The notes beneath the pieces are model-generated. The model saw only the letters and a program-made list of their open reading frames with translations. It had not been told where the DNA came from and ran no database searches. Made by a program: the position numbers and the translations under genes. Below are positions 27,213-37,013 of a stretch of 64,000 nucleotides of DNA, piece by piece. How positions within the stretch are numbered: position 1 is the stretch's first letter; the number at the start of each line of letters is the position of its first letter. This DNA comes from an uncultured Bartonella sp. (GTDB taxonomy: Bacteria; Pseudomonadota; Alphaproteobacteria; Rhizobiales; Rhizobiaceae), in the NCBI GenBank assembly GCA_945285915.1, contig CALYQL010000008.1, forward strand, positions 1 to 64,000, given 5' to 3'.

Positions 27213-27683
27213 TCAATCTGCAGAACTGTCATTCCGACCATAGATTTTGTCGGCGCGTGTTTCGAAAGCCTCGGTAAATTTTCTAAAGGCTATATCAAAC
27301 ATCGACCCCATTAATATTCCCAACATACGGCTTTTGAATTCATAATCGATAAAGAATTCAATCGTGCAGGATTTTCCGTTTTCGCCTGCTTGAAAAACCC
27401 ACCGATTTTCCAAATATCGGAATGGACCATCAATGTAATGCACATCAATGCGATGTTTGTATTCATCCAAAAAGACTTGTGTGGTGAATGTTTCACGGAT
27501 CATTTTGTAGCCGACAGTCATATCGGCTACAAGCAAGGTTTTACCATCACGATTTTCACGCGAGCGTATTACCAATGCCTCACACATTGGCAAAAACTCA
27601 GGATAGCGCTCAACATCGGAAACCAAATTGAACATTTCAGTGTCAGTGTGGTTTACTTGGCGTTGTGTTGTAAATGTTGGCAT
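27213..27683 (-). CDS. Coq10/RatA-family ubiquinone-binding START-like protein
   Basis: A 156 aa SRPBCC/polyketide cyclase-fold protein related to mitochondrial Coq10, a ubiquinone-binding chaperone for respiration. Typical parts are the N-terminal HTDTEMFNLVSDVERYPEFLP, the central GYKMIRETFTTQV, and the C-terminal FEFKSRML-like region (YEFKSRMLGILMGSMFDIAFRK). The RatA label (toxin) from E. coli should not be read as a toxin role here. It starts 3 bp after lipA, the usual rhizobial arrangement. Confidence 0.88.
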   Translation of the reverse strand: MPTFTTQRQVNHTDTEMFNLVSDVERYPEFLPMCEALVIRSRENRDGKTLLVADMTVGYKMIRETFTTQVFLDEYKHRIDVHYIDGPFRYLENRWVFQAGENGKSCTIEFFIDYEFKSRMLGILMGSMFDIAFRKFTEAFETRADKIYGRNDSSAD

Positions 27684-27686
27684 TCT

Positions 27687-28652
27687 CTATCCGTTTTGTG
27701 CCAACTTCTTGGCGCGTGCTTCCTTTAATGCTGCAAAATCTTCACCTGCATGGTGTGATGATCTTGTTAGCGGGCTTGAAGCCATATGGAGGAAGCCTTT
27801 AGTTTTCCCAATTGTCGCGTAAGACTTGAACTCGTCAGGAGTAACAAACCGGATAACCGGATGATGTTTACGCGTTGGTTGCAGATACTGCCCTATCGTC
27901 ATAAAGTCAACATCGGCGGTACGAAGGTCGTCCATTAACTGCAAAACTTCGTTTCTCTCTTCACCCAGTCCAACCATAATGCCCGACTTGGTAAATATTG
28001 ACGGATCAAGTTCCTTTACCCGCTGCAGTAGTCTGATTGAATGGAAATATCGTGCGCCAGGACGAACCTTCAAATAGTTAGAAGGCACTGTTTCCAAATT
28101 GTGATTGAACACATCCGGTTTAGCCGCAACCACAATTTCCAACGCGCCATCTTTATGTCTGAAATCAGGCGTGAGAATTTCAATTGTGGTTGTTGGAGAT
28201 TTTCTTCTAATCGCAGCGATAACGTCCGCAAAATGTTGTGCGCCACCATCTGGCAAATCATCGCGGTCAACCGAGGTGATAACAACGTGTTTCAAACCCA
28301 TTTGCGCAACAGCGTCAGCCACGCGTTCTGGCTCATTCTTGTCAACAGGCATCGGAATGCCTGTTGCTACGTTACAAAAAGCACAAGCGCGCGTACAGAT
28401 CTCACCTAAAATCATGAAGCTGGCATGTTTATGGTTCCAGCATTCACCGACATTGGGGCAACCGGCTTCTTCACAAACGGTAACCAATTTGTTTGTGCGC
28501 ACTATATCTCGTGTTTCGGCGTAATCACCACGCAATGATGGCGCTTTCACCCTAATCCAATCTGGTTTTTTTAAAACCTCCGAATCAGGACGATTAGCCT
28601 TTTCTGGGTGGCGGACACGTTTATTCGATACAGTATCAACAACGGTAACCAT
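27687..28652 (-). CDS. lipA: Lipoyl synthase
   Basis: Radical SAM enzyme that inserts two sulfurs into octanoyl groups on lipoyl domains, here most obviously those of the neighbouring PdhB and PdhC. 321 aa with both Fe-S clusters: the auxiliary cluster Cys60, Cys65 and Cys71 ([15 protein letters not shown]) and the radical SAM CxxxCxxC at Cys86, Cys90 and Cys93 (ICTRACAFC). It is encoded downstream of lpd and just before coq10. Confidence 0.98.
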   Translation of the reverse strand: MVTVVDTVSNKRVRHPEKANRPDSEVLKKPDWIRVKAPSLRGDYAETRDIVRTNKLVTVCEEAGCPNVGECWNHKHASFMILGEICTRACAFCNVATGIPMPVDKNEPERVADAVAQMGLKHVVITSVDRDDLPDGGAQHFADVIAAIRRKSPTTTIEILTPDFRHKDGALEIVVAAKPDVFNHNLETVPSNYLKVRPGARYFHSIRLLQRVKELDPSIFTKSGIMVGLGEERNEVLQLMDDLRTADVDFMTIGQYLQPTRKHHPVIRFVTPDEFKSYATIGKTKGFLHMASSPLTRSSHHAGEDFAALKEARAKKLAQNG

Positions 28653-28724
28653 TTAGAACCTCACGCTCGTTTACCCCATCATATGGAGTATATATATCAA
28701 GAATGCAATTCCCCCGTTTTATGA

Positions 28725-30185
28725 TCAGGCATTTAATACCTGACCATAAGCATCGAGTACACTTTCTTTCATCATTTCAGAAAGTGTCGGATGCGGGAAT
28801 ACGGTGTGCATCAGCTCTTCTTCAGTCGTTTCCAAATTCATGGCAACAACAAACCCCTGAATAAGTTCTGTAACTTCAGCGCCCACCATATGTGCGCCAA
28901 GTAATTGTCCCGTTTTTTTATCAAATATGGTTTTTACAATGCCTTGGTCTTCCCCTAACGCAATGGCCTTACCATTTGCTGAAAATGAAAAATGACCAAC
29001 TCTGATATCATAACCTGCGGCTTTGGCTTTCGCTTCAGTTAATCCAACAGAAGCAACCTGCGGTGTGCAATATGTGCATCCTGGGATTTTACCCTTATCA
29101 AGAGGTTCAGCGGTTGCAAGTCCGGCAATATGTTCGATACAGATTACCCCTTCTTCCTCAGCTTTATGAGCAAGCATGGGGGCACCGGCAACATCGCCAA
29201 TAGCATAAATACCTTCAACATTCGTGCGGCTCCACTCATCAATCACAATGCAGCCACGCTCTGTTTTAACACCCAGATTTTCCAATCCGATATTTTCAAT
29301 ATTGCCTTGTACACCAACGGCAGAAATCAACCGGTCTGCTGTTATGGTTTCTAATTTGCCTTTAATGTCGATATGCGCAGTGACAGCAGTTGCAGACTTT
29401 TCAACCTTTGCAACTTTCGCTTCTGTCAGAATACGGATACCGCGTTTTTCCAATTGCTTACGCGCAAATGCTGAAATTTCTGCGTCTTCGACAGGCATGA
29501 TCTGTGGCATCATTTCAACAACCGTAACATCAACGCCCATATCACGATAGAATGATGCAAATTCGATACCAATGGCACCCGAACCCATAACAATGATGGA
29601 TTTTGGCATTGTTTGTGGAACCATCGCTTCAAAATATGTCCAGATCAGCTTACCATCTGGTTCAATCCCCGGCAAAGTACGTGGTCTTGCACCAGTTGCA
29701 ACAATAACATGCTTGGCCTGATATGTTCCTTCACCCAAGGTTCCCTTTGGAACAGGGTTTTGTGGTTGCATAACAGGCTTTGTTGATTTGCCAACTATAA
29801 TCTCGGCAGGTTGCGAACCCTTTGCTGCCTTACTGAGTTTTGCCTCGCCCCAGATGACATCAATTTTATTTTTCTTCATCAGAAAGCCAACGCCGGCGTT
29901 TAAACGTGCGGACACACCACGGGAACGCTGCACGACATCCTTAACATCAGCTTCGATGGTACCATTAAGTTTTAAGCCGTAATCCTTAGCATGTTCGCCG
30001 AAATGTTTAATCTCAGCAGAGCGCAACAATGCTTTTGTCGGGATACAGCCCCAATTAAGACAAATGCCACCCAAATGTTCTCTTTCAACAATTGCTGTTT
30101 TAAAACCAAGTTGAGCGGAACGAATTGCTGTTACATAGCCACCAGGCCCTGAACCAATAACAATAACGTCATAAGAATTTGCCAA
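28725..30185 (-). CDS. lpd: Dihydrolipoyl dehydrogenase (E3), probable TTG start
   Basis: FAD flavoprotein that reoxidises dihydrolipoyl groups of pyruvate dehydrogenase, about 486 aa. FAD site VIGSGPGGYVTAIR, redox-active disulfide GGICLNWGCIPTKAL, NAD site IVMGSGAIGIEFASF, and the C-terminal dimer-interface His-Glu in HTVFPHPTLSE are all present. An ATG at 30197 is in frame, but GGAGG lies inside its codons 1-3 and stands 5 nt before a TTG at 30185, which yields the family-like start ANSYDVIVIG. The TTG is therefore preferred. It lies downstream of the SGNH gene in the pdh cluster. Confidence 0.95.
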   Translation of the reverse strand: MANSYDVIVIGSGPGGYVTAIRSAQLGFKTAIVEREHLGGICLNWGCIPTKALLRSAEIKHFGEHAKDYGLKLNGTIEADVKDVVQRSRGVSARLNAGVGFLMKKNKIDVIWGEAKLSKAAKGSQPAEIIVGKSTKPVMQPQNPVPKGTLGEGTYQAKHVIVATGARPRTLPGIEPDGKLIWTYFEAMVPQTMPKSIIVMGSGAIGIEFASFYRDMGVDVTVVEMMPQIMPVEDAEISAFARKQLEKRGIRILTEAKVAKVEKSATAVTAHIDIKGKLETITADRLISAVGVQGNIENIGLENLGVKTERGCIVIDEWSRTNVEGIYAIGDVAGAPMLAHKAEEEGVICIEHIAGLATAEPLDKGKIPGCTYCTPQVASVGLTEAKAKAAGYDIRVGHFSFSANGKAIALGEDQGIVKTIFDKKTGQLLGAHMVGAEVTELIQGFVVAMNLETTEEELMHTVFPHPTLSEMMKESVLDAYGQVLNA

Positions 30186-30211
30186 TTTTTCCTCCATAGG
30201 GAAAGATATTG

Positions 30212-30865
30212 CTAAAGGCCAAGAACTGTACGAACGAGTGGCGCAAGCTCTTTACCAATTGCTTTTGTGTTGTTTTCATCAAGATGTACGCCATCAATAG
30301 GCGAAGCCGATGCTACCAAAGCAGCATCAAAGAAAGCACATTCAAACTGATCCGCCAGATTGGAATAAAACATCGAAAGCTTTTTCGATTCATTAAGCGA
30401 ATTACGGAAAATTTCCGCTCCGACTGGATCGTAAGTTTCAACCAAATGTGGTGGTGATACAATCAATATTTCTGGAATTGTTTCAGACTGGTCTTGCCCA
30501 GCGACAAAAGGATAAGAACGAATAATTTCTATCAATCGTTTTATTCCAAATGTTGCAGCAATAGCAGAGCCTGCAATAAACGGCTTTAAGTCATTTGTAC
30601 CAAGCATAATGATGACAAGGTCAAGTGGTTGATGCGAAGCCAGTACTGTTGGCAGTATTGCTGCGCCATTTCGATTATCAACAGTGCTGTTATCGTCATA
30701 GCAGGTTGTGCGCCCACACAAAGCTTCTTCAACAACCTGAATTTTGCCATTTAACTCTTGTTCAAGAACGTATTGCCAACGGAGAGGCTCTGCATAACGC
30801 GAGCGATTAACAGGATTTAACCCCCATGTTAAAGAATCCCCGTAGGCCAATACAGTCTTTTTCAT
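30212..30865 (-). CDS. SGNH/GDSL-family hydrolase (arylesterase-like)
   Basis: Esterase-fold protein of 217 aa with all SGNH blocks: block I YGDSLTWG (nucleophile Ser11), block III LGTNDL, and block V DGVHLDE carrying the Asp-His pair. No signal peptide, so probably cytoplasmic. It lies between pdhC and lpd, where I recall an arylesterase-like gene in Sinorhizobium too, so the position is conserved though a link to pyruvate dehydrogenase is unproven. Substrate unknown. Confidence 0.88.
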   Translation of the reverse strand: MKKTVLAYGDSLTWGLNPVNRSRYAEPLRWQYVLEQELNGKIQVVEEALCGRTTCYDDNSTVDNRNGAAILPTVLASHQPLDLVIIMLGTNDLKPFIAGSAIAATFGIKRLIEIIRSYPFVAGQDQSETIPEILIVSPPHLVETYDPVGAEIFRNSLNESKKLSMFYSNLADQFECAFFDAALVASASPIDGVHLDENNTKAIGKELAPLVRTVLGL

Positions 30866-30911
30866 TATCCTACCAATATTGTATCAATACCCCGTCGATA
30901 AGCCAAAATTA

Positions 30912-32264
30912 TTAAACCAATAGGCTCATTGGATTCTCGATAAACTTTTTGAAAGCTTGTGCAAGCTCTGCTGCCAAAGCACCATCAACTGCACGGTGAT
31001 CCGTAGACAAGGTTACTGACATAACGTTCGCTATTGCCAGAACACCATTTTTCACAACAGCGCGCTGTTCACCCGCACCGATTGCGAAAATTGTTGCATG
31101 TGGCGGATTAACGATCGCCGAGAAGTTTTTAACACCATACATACCCATATTGGATACAGCCGTTGTACCACCCTGATATTCTTCAGGCTTTAACTTGCGG
31201 TCACGAGCACGCTTAGCCAAATCTTTCATTTCATTGGAAATGATGGACAGCGTCTTTTCGTCAGCGTGTTTGACAATTGGGGTTATCAGGCCATTTGGTA
31301 TGGAAACAGCAACACCAACATCAACAAACTTATGACGTAACATGCCACTGTCGAGCCATGAAACATTAGCATCTGGCACAGCTTTGAGCGCCAAGGCAGC
31401 AGCCTTGATAACCATGTCATTGACCGACAATTTGTAAGCAGGTTTTTCGCCTACATCATTTTTCACCATTGGTGCTGCGGCATTCAACTCTCCACGCAAC
31501 TTCAACAGTGCATCCAATTCACAATCAATTGTGACATAGAAATGAGGAACTGTACGCTTGGACTCTACCAAACGTTTGGCAATTGTCTTGCGCATTCCAT
31601 CATGTGGAACGATCTCATATTCACTCTTGTCAAACAATTTAAGCGTTTGCTCATCAGAGGTATTTGCCGAAGTCGTTTCAGGTGCGGTTGGAGTTGGAGC
31701 AGCAACTGGTTTTTCCACACTAGTGGCGAGCGCCTTATCAACGTCACGCTTGATGATCCGTCCATGAGGACCACTGCCCGTAATTTGCGATAGTTCCAAA
31801 CCACCCTGCTTAGCCAAACGGCGTGCTAGAGGGGACGCAAAAATACGTGTTCCATCACCTGCCTTTGCCGTTTGTGCTGGCATAGCAGGTTGTGACGCAG
31901 GTAGAGCTGCCGCAGCAGGTTGAGCCACTGTTTCAACAGGTGCTGGATTTTGTGCTGCTGCAACGGGTGCTGGTTGAGCCGCACCACCTTCAGCTGCTTT
32001 TACAGCATCGGCAGGATCTTCACCTTCTTCGGCAAGAATGGCAATCAAGGCATTTACTTTTACGCCTTGTGTACCAGCTGGCACTACAATTTTAGCAACA
32101 GTTCCTTCATCAACTGCTTCAACTTCCATTGTTGCCTTATCTGTTTCAATTTCAGCGATAACATCACCCGATGAAACCTTATCGCCTTCCTTGACATTCC
32201 ACTTGGCCAAATTGCCTTCTTCCATTGTAGGAGAAAGTGCCGGCATAGTAATTTTGATAGGCAT
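30912..32264 (-). CDS. pdhC: Pyruvate dehydrogenase E2, dihydrolipoyl acetyltransferase
   Basis: Core of the pyruvate dehydrogenase complex, 450 aa. One N-terminal lipoyl domain (lipoyl Lys43 in [10 protein letters not shown]), an Ala/Pro-rich linker (about 88-130), a peripheral-subunit-binding domain (ASPLARRLAKQ, then GSGPHGRIIKRDV, about 142-178), and the catalytic acetyltransferase domain ending with STDHRAVDGALAAEL. Starts 13 bp after pdhB. Lipoylation would need LipA, encoded in the same cluster. Confidence 0.97.
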   Translation of the reverse strand: MPIKITMPALSPTMEEGNLAKWNVKEGDKVSSGDVIAEIETDKATMEVEAVDEGTVAKIVVPAGTQGVKVNALIAILAEEGEDPADAVKAAEGGAAQPAPVAAAQNPAPVETVAQPAAAALPASQPAMPAQTAKAGDGTRIFASPLARRLAKQGGLELSQITGSGPHGRIIKRDVDKALATSVEKPVAAPTPTAPETTSANTSDEQTLKLFDKSEYEIVPHDGMRKTIAKRLVESKRTVPHFYVTIDCELDALLKLRGELNAAAPMVKNDVGEKPAYKLSVNDMVIKAAALALKAVPDANVSWLDSGMLRHKFVDVGVAVSIPNGLITPIVKHADEKTLSIISNEMKDLAKRARDRKLKPEEYQGGTTAVSNMGMYGVKNFSAIVNPPHATIFAIGAGEQRAVVKNGVLAIANVMSVTLSTDHRAVDGALAAELAQAFKKFIENPMSLLV

Positions 32265-32277
32265 AGTACTTTCTCCC

Positions 32278-33669
32278 TTAGGCCTTGTAGGTTACTGTTT
32301 TTACAGCTTCGACTACCTCAGCAACACTTGGCAAAGCTAATTTTTCCAAGTTTGCCGCATAAGGCATAGGCACATCTTTACCAGCGATTGTCAGAATTGG
32401 CGCATCGAGATAATCAAAAGCCTGCTGCATCACGCGTGTGGCTATCTCTGTGCCGACTGAAGATTGTGGGAAACCTTCCTCGATTGTTACGAGACGACCT
32501 GTTTTTTTCACCGACTCAATAATGGTTGGCAAATCCATTGGTCTAATCGTTCTAAGATCGATCAATTCTGCATCAATGCCTAGTTTCTCTAGTTCTGGTA
32601 ATGCTTGAACCGCATAGTTCATGCCCATTCCCATTGCGACCATTGTCACATCATTACCAGCTTTGTGGATACGTGCTTTACCGATAGGTAACACAAAATC
32701 ATCCAACTTCGGCACTTCAAACTGATGCCCATATAGCAATTCGTTTTCCAAGAAAATTACCGGATTATCATCACGAATTGCAGCTTTTAACAGGCCTTTA
32801 GCGTCCGCTGCTGTATAAGGCATCACAACTTTTAATCCTGGCACATGGCCATACCATGATGCATAGCACTGTGAGTGCTGAGCACCAACGCGCGATGCTG
32901 CACCATTAGGCCCACGAAATACCATTGGTGCAGACATCTGACCACCAGACATATACCGCGTCTTAGCGGCTGAATTGATGATTTGGTCAATGGCCTGCAT
33001 GGCAAAATTGAATGTCATAAACTCAACGATAGGACGTAGACCACCAAAGGCTGCACCAACACCAAGACCAGCAAATCCCTGCTCTGTAATTGGTGTATCA
33101 ATCACACGCCGATCGCCAAATTCTTCCAGCAATCCTTGACTTACTTTATAAGCCCCTTGATACTGCGCAACCTCTTCACCAATCAAAAATACCTTGTCAT
33201 CACGACGCATTTCTTCAGCAAGCGCTTCATTCAAAGCCTCACGAACCGTCATCTTGACCATTTCTGTACCTGCTGGAATATCAGGATCAGAAGCAACGAC
33301 AACCTGTGCGGGAACAACTGCAACAGGTGCTGGTGCAGCGGCAGCCGGTTGTGGTGAAGGCTGGGTATCCTGGTGCGATGCTTCCGCAGCCGGATTGACG
33401 GCCTTTGCAATATCAGCAGCAGTTTCTCCTTCTTCCAAAAGAACAGCAATCGGTGTGTTTACTTTCACGCCTTCTGTGCCTTCAGGAATAAGAATCTTAC
33501 CGATTGTGCCTTCATCTGCAGTATCAACTTCCATCGTTGCCTTATCGGTTTCAATTTCGGCAATCGTATCACCAGGGGCTACCTTATCGCCCTCTTTTTT
33601 CAGCCATTTGGATAGCTTGCCTTCTTCCATAGTAGGCGAAAGCGCCGGCATCAAAATATCAATAGACAT
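32278..33669 (-). CDS. pdhB: Pyruvate dehydrogenase E1 beta with N-terminal lipoyl domain
   Basis: Beta subunit of E1, 463 aa from the ATG at 33669 (GAGGAAAG upstream). Unusually compared with most bacteria, but as in other rhizobia, it begins with its own lipoyl domain ([17 protein letters not shown], lipoyl Lys43) and an Ala/Pro linker before the transketolase-like domain ([21 protein letters not shown]). Thus the complex has lipoyl groups on both E1 beta and E2. The open frame upstream of 33669 overlaps pdhA and is not coding. Confidence 0.96.
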   Translation of the reverse strand: MSIDILMPALSPTMEEGKLSKWLKKEGDKVAPGDTIAEIETDKATMEVDTADEGTIGKILIPEGTEGVKVNTPIAVLLEEGETAADIAKAVNPAAEASHQDTQPSPQPAAAAPAPVAVVPAQVVVASDPDIPAGTEMVKMTVREALNEALAEEMRRDDKVFLIGEEVAQYQGAYKVSQGLLEEFGDRRVIDTPITEQGFAGLGVGAAFGGLRPIVEFMTFNFAMQAIDQIINSAAKTRYMSGGQMSAPMVFRGPNGAASRVGAQHSQCYASWYGHVPGLKVVMPYTAADAKGLLKAAIRDDNPVIFLENELLYGHQFEVPKLDDFVLPIGKARIHKAGNDVTMVAMGMGMNYAVQALPELEKLGIDAELIDLRTIRPMDLPTIIESVKKTGRLVTIEEGFPQSSVGTEIATRVMQQAFDYLDAPILTIAGKDVPMPYAANLEKLALPSVAEVVEAVKTVTYKA

Positions 33670-33685
33670 AGTCGCTTTCCTCGCT

Positions 33686-34726
33686 TCAAACCAGAATATC
33701 AGTATAGAGCTCGGATACATCCGGCTCTTTATCGTTTTGCGCAAAATCTGCTGCGTCAGCAACAATTGCACGAACTTGTTTATCGATATCTTTCAGCTCG
33801 TCTTCGCTCGCCCATCCTTTTTCAATGACACGGTTTTTAACCTGATCAATTGGATCATGCTCTGCACGAACTTTTTGGACTTCTTCCTTTGTGCGGTATT
33901 TTGCCGGATCAGACATGGAATGGCCGCGATAACGGTATGTCTGCATATCCAAAATGACTGGTCCCTTGCCAGAACGTGCCCATTCGACAGCTTCATCTGT
34001 TGCCGATTTCACAGCACAGACATCCATACCATCAACGACATAGCCCGGTATTTCAAAAGAAAGACCACGACGGGAAAAATCAGTTTCGGCTGATGCACGC
34101 GAAACTGCTGTACCCATTGCATATTGGTTGTTTTCAATAACATAAATTACAGGGAGCTTCCAAAGAGAAGCCATGTTGAAGCTTTCGTAAACCTGTCCCT
34201 GATTGGCAGCACCATCACCAAAATAAACAAAGGTGACGTTATCCCGTCCAAGATATTTATTAGAAAATGCAAGACCTGTGCCTATTGGAACCTGCGCACC
34301 AACAATACCATGTCCGCCATAAAAATTCTTTTCTTTCGAGAACATATGCATTGAGCCGCCTTTTCCCTTGGAAAAACCGCCCTGACGACCTGTAAGCTCT
34401 GCCATAACACCACGTGGGCTCATGCCAGCAGCCAACATATGTCCATGATCGCGATAAGAGGTGATAATCTGGTCTCCCTCTTTTGCTGTCTTTAATGTAC
34501 CCGTTACAACGGCTTCTTGTCCGATGTAAAGGTGACAAAATCCTCCGATAAATCCCATACCATACAGCTGGCCAGCTTTTTCTTCGAAGCGGCGGATTAG
34601 AAGCATCTCACGATAAAATTCGAGCTCTTCTTCCTTTGTAAATTCTGCCGGCTTCGGTGTTCTGGCGGTATTGGTTAATGCAGTCTGCGTATTTTTCGCA
34701 GAAGTTTTTTTAGCCCGTGCTGCCAT
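33686..34726 (-). CDS. pdhA: Pyruvate dehydrogenase E1 alpha
   Basis: Thiamine-diphosphate-binding subunit of E1, 346 aa, decarboxylating pyruvate. ThDP motif [20 protein letters not shown] and ENNQYAMGT are visible; the N-terminus is a Lys/Ala/Thr-rich tail of about 30 residues. First gene of pdhA-pdhB-pdhC; the start codon is preceded by AGGGAG. ftsB lies 130 bp upstream on the same strand. Confidence 0.97.
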   Translation of the reverse strand: MAARAKKTSAKNTQTALTNTARTPKPAEFTKEEELEFYREMLLIRRFEEKAGQLYGMGFIGGFCHLYIGQEAVVTGTLKTAKEGDQIITSYRDHGHMLAAGMSPRGVMAELTGRQGGFSKGKGGSMHMFSKEKNFYGGHGIVGAQVPIGTGLAFSNKYLGRDNVTFVYFGDGAANQGQVYESFNMASLWKLPVIYVIENNQYAMGTAVSRASAETDFSRRGLSFEIPGYVVDGMDVCAVKSATDEAVEWARSGKGPVILDMQTYRYRGHSMSDPAKYRTKEEVQKVRAEHDPIDQVKNRVIEKGWASEDELKDIDKQVRAIVADAADFAQNDKEPDVSELYTDILV

Positions 34727-34856
34727 AATAAACTCCCTATATTGGTAGTTTTGAAAATACGCTTTCCGGGCAAAAGTTACAAGTGCAATAAATTTTCTGT
34801 GAACAGTTTATAGCCTATTGTTTTTATTATAAAATTTCAAATAAACCTAATTTTGG

Positions 34857-35186
34857 TTAATTTGATAAATCACCAGGTGAAGTCAGGATAACAAATTCAT
34901 TAGGCTTTGAAAGATTCAAATTTTTTCGCGCATATTCATCCAACATATCACGTTCAATATGCCCATCTTTCAGCAAGGCGACTTTTTTTTCGATCCCCAT
35001 GCGCTGGTCTTCAAGTTTTTTTAGTTCAGCATTGAGATTATCAATATGTTCTTCAACTTTTACACGGGAATATAAACCATATTCGCCATGATAAATGTGG
35101 TAGCCAAAATAGCTCAAAACGCCAATCGTCATCAACGGTAGGATGAACCGGCCCTTAATTGATCTACGTTTTTGTTTGGTCCACAT
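34857..35186 (-). CDS. ftsB: FtsB/DivIC-family septum formation initiator
   Basis: Small bitopic division protein, 109 aa from the ATG at 35186 (AGGAAAA upstream). A short basic cytoplasmic N-terminus is followed by one transmembrane helix (FILPLMTIGVLSYFGYHIY, about 14-32). A coiled coil comes next (KVEEHIDNLNAELKKLEDQRMGIEKK) with the family segment DMLDEYARKNLNLSKPNEFV near the end. It should act with FtsL and FtsQ at the septum. Its position before pdhA is conserved in rhizobia. Confidence 0.88.
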   Translation of the reverse strand: MWTKQKRRSIKGRFILPLMTIGVLSYFGYHIYHGEYGLYSRVKVEEHIDNLNAELKKLEDQRMGIEKKVALLKDGHIERDMLDEYARKNLNLSKPNEFVILTSPGDLSN

Positions 35187-35304
35187 GGTATTTTTCCTGA
35201 ACAACTTCATTCTTTGATGCATGATTTTGATTAAAGATAGATTACCATGAGAAGAAAATTTATTCGGGTAAGGAGGTTCTCAACGATTATCTTGAGGCTA
35301 GTTC

Positions 35305-35332
35305 TTGCCAATTCTTATTAAGTCTATACAAA
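35305..35332 (+). promoter_or_regulatory. Predicted promoter of the amino-acid ABC operon
   Basis: TTGCCA at 35305-35310 (5/6), a 16-bp spacer, and TACAAA at 35327-35332 (4/6). It lies 48 bp before the start codon of the substrate-binding protein, whose ribosome-binding site is GGGAGA. Confidence 0.45.
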
Positions 35333-35379
35333 TAATAATAAAGTTTTGATGTTATGACACCAGTGGGAGATAAAATATA

Positions 35380-36228
35380 ATGAAGGGGATTTTCCGGATT
35401 AGTTTTGCAGCCTTAGCACTTTCATCTGCAACAATTGCGACAACACAAGCGCAACAACCGGTTATTAAAGTTGCGACAGAAGGCGCATTTGAGCCTTGGA
35501 CATTTACAACCTCTGACGGCAAACTGGCAGGTCTTGATATTGACCTTACCAATAATCTTTGCGAGCGCGTAAAAGTTAAGTGTGAAATAACATCTAGCGA
35601 TTTTACCAGTCTTATTCCTGGATTAAATGCCAAGAAATATGACATGATTATTGATGCCATCAATATTACTGAGCAAAGAGAAAAAGTTGTAAGCTTCACG
35701 CGTCCTTATGCAATTGAAAGCTATAGTTTTGCTATTCTAGGTGACAAGGATTTAGAATCACTTCCTGGCACTGGCACAAAAATCAATCTTGATACCGATA
35801 AAGAAGCTTTTGAGAATATAATCCCTAAAATGGCTGCCGCCCTTAAAGGCAAGACAATTGGTGCGCAAGCAGCCAGCACAAATTTGGCTTTTGTCGAAAA
35901 GCATTTCAAGGATTCATCCGACATTAGACAATATAAAACCACTGAACAGCATGACCTTGATCTGCAATCGGGACGAATTGACGCTATTTTTGAAGCCCGT
36001 ACCGCAATCATTGCAACAGCCAAACAAAATGGTTTTAGTGAAATGCATATAGTAGGCCCAATTTTTTCTGGTGCAGAAATGGGACGTGGTGCCGCAATAG
36101 CATTTCGTAAATCGGATACCGAGCTAAGAGACAAGTTTGATAAAGCTCTTGGTGAAGCTATCGCTGATGGCACGATGTCAAAAATTTCCATGAAATGGCT
36201 TGGAATTGATTTGAGTCCGCAGAAATAA
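35380..36228 (+). CDS. Amino-acid ABC transporter, periplasmic binding protein
   Basis: Family 3 solute-binding protein, 282 aa, similar to lysine/arginine/ornithine/histidine/opine binding proteins. Residues 1-25 form a signal peptide ending TTQAQ. The mature part begins IKVATEGAFEPWTF and continues with GLDIDLTNNLCERV, FTSLIPGLNAKKYDMIIDA and ITEQREKVVSFTRPY, the standard ligand-pocket blocks. It is the first gene of a plus-strand operon set between minus-strand core genes. Ligand identity is not determined by sequence; a basic amino acid or opine is likely. Confidence 0.92.
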   Translation: MKGIFRISFAALALSSATIATTQAQQPVIKVATEGAFEPWTFTTSDGKLAGLDIDLTNNLCERVKVKCEITSSDFTSLIPGLNAKKYDMIIDAINITEQREKVVSFTRPYAIESYSFAILGDKDLESLPGTGTKINLDTDKEAFENIIPKMAAALKGKTIGAQAASTNLAFVEKHFKDSSDIRQYKTTEQHDLDLQSGRIDAIFEARTAIIATAKQNGFSEMHIVGPIFSGAEMGRGAAIAFRKSDTELRDKFDKALGEAIADGTMSKISMKWLGIDLSPQK

Positions 36229-36243
36229 ACAACTTACACATTG

Positions 36244-36277
36244 TCCTGCTGATCTATACGTCCTGCTGATCTATACC
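36244..36277. repeat. 17-bp tandem duplication between ABC genes
   Basis: TCCTGCTGATCTATACG (36244-36260) is followed directly by TCCTGCTGATCTATACC (36261-36277), 16 of 17 bases the same. It lies in the gap between the binding protein and first permease genes, 10 bp before the permease start codon. Confidence 0.8.
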
Positions 36278-36287
36278 GATATACAAA

Positions 36288-37013
36288 ATGACGGGTCAAA
36301 TAGGTTATTTTGAACTGATAGGTTTTGGTGAACATGGCTGGGGTTTCTTGCTCCTTAAAGCCATGTTCATGACAATAGTTATTGCATTAAGCGGTTTTGT
36401 TTTAGGCGCATTTTTCGGAGCAATCATTGCTTATGCAAAATTAAGTGCATCGCGGATTTTACGCTATATTGGCGATTGTTATACAACCGTTTTTAGAGGC
36501 GTTCCCGATCTCTTGGTGATATATCTTATTTATTTTGGTGGCAGTTCCATTGTCACCAAATTTTCTAGTCTATTCGGCGTTCATGAATTTGTTTCACTAC
36601 CAGTATTTTTAAGTGGGTGTTTGGCCGTTGGTATTATCTCTGGCGCGTATCAAACTGAAATTTATCGTGGTGCCTTTCTTGCAATTTCTAAAGGGCAATT
36701 CGATGCTGCAAAGGCAGCCGGCATGCATAATATGCTCATGTTTCGGCGTATTATCTTGCCGCAATTATTCCGGTTGGTGTTGCCGGCTCTTGGAAATATA
36801 TGGCAAATGGTGCTTAAAGAATCCGCTCTTGTTTCGCTTATCGGCGTGACCGAACTGGTTTGGCAAGCTCAGGTGGCTGCCGGTTCAACCCGAAAGCCTT
36901 TTTACTTTTATATTACAGCAGCTTTACTCTATCTTGTTATCACTGGTATTTCAGGTTTTATTTTTCAAAAATTTGAACATCGTGCAAACCACTACATTCG
37001 GAAGAGCTCATAA
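36288..37013 (+). CDS. Amino-acid ABC transporter permease (HisQ/OccQ type)
   Basis: Inner-membrane permease of 241 aa with about five transmembrane segments and the MetI-like EAA region (QFDAAKAAGMHNMLMFRRII, about 128-147) that contacts the ATPase. The N-terminal segment includes VFRGVPDLLVIYLIYFGG, typical of the HisQ/GlnP group. It pairs with the next permease; the stop codon overlaps the next start by one base (TAATG). Confidence 0.92.
   Translation: MTGQIGYFELIGFGEHGWGFLLLKAMFMTIVIALSGFVLGAFFGAIIAYAKLSASRILRYIGDCYTTVFRGVPDLLVIYLIYFGGSSIVTKFSSLFGVHEFVSLPVFLSGCLAVGIISGAYQTEIYRGAFLAISKGQFDAAKAAGMHNMLMFRRIILPQLFRLVLPALGNIWQMVLKESALVSLIGVTELVWQAQVAAGSTRKPFYFYITAALLYLVITGISGFIFQKFEHRANHYIRKSS

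Noticed and set aside
27213-27683. RatA-type toxin of a toxin-antitoxin pair
   Set aside because: The family name is shared, but there is no RatB-like partner and the place next to lipA points to a Coq10-like ubiquinone protein.
33194-34093. A 299-codon plus-strand open frame
   Set aside because: It lies antisense to pdhB and pdhA, is rich in Ser, Thr, Ala and Ile as expected of a mirror frame, and has no known motif.
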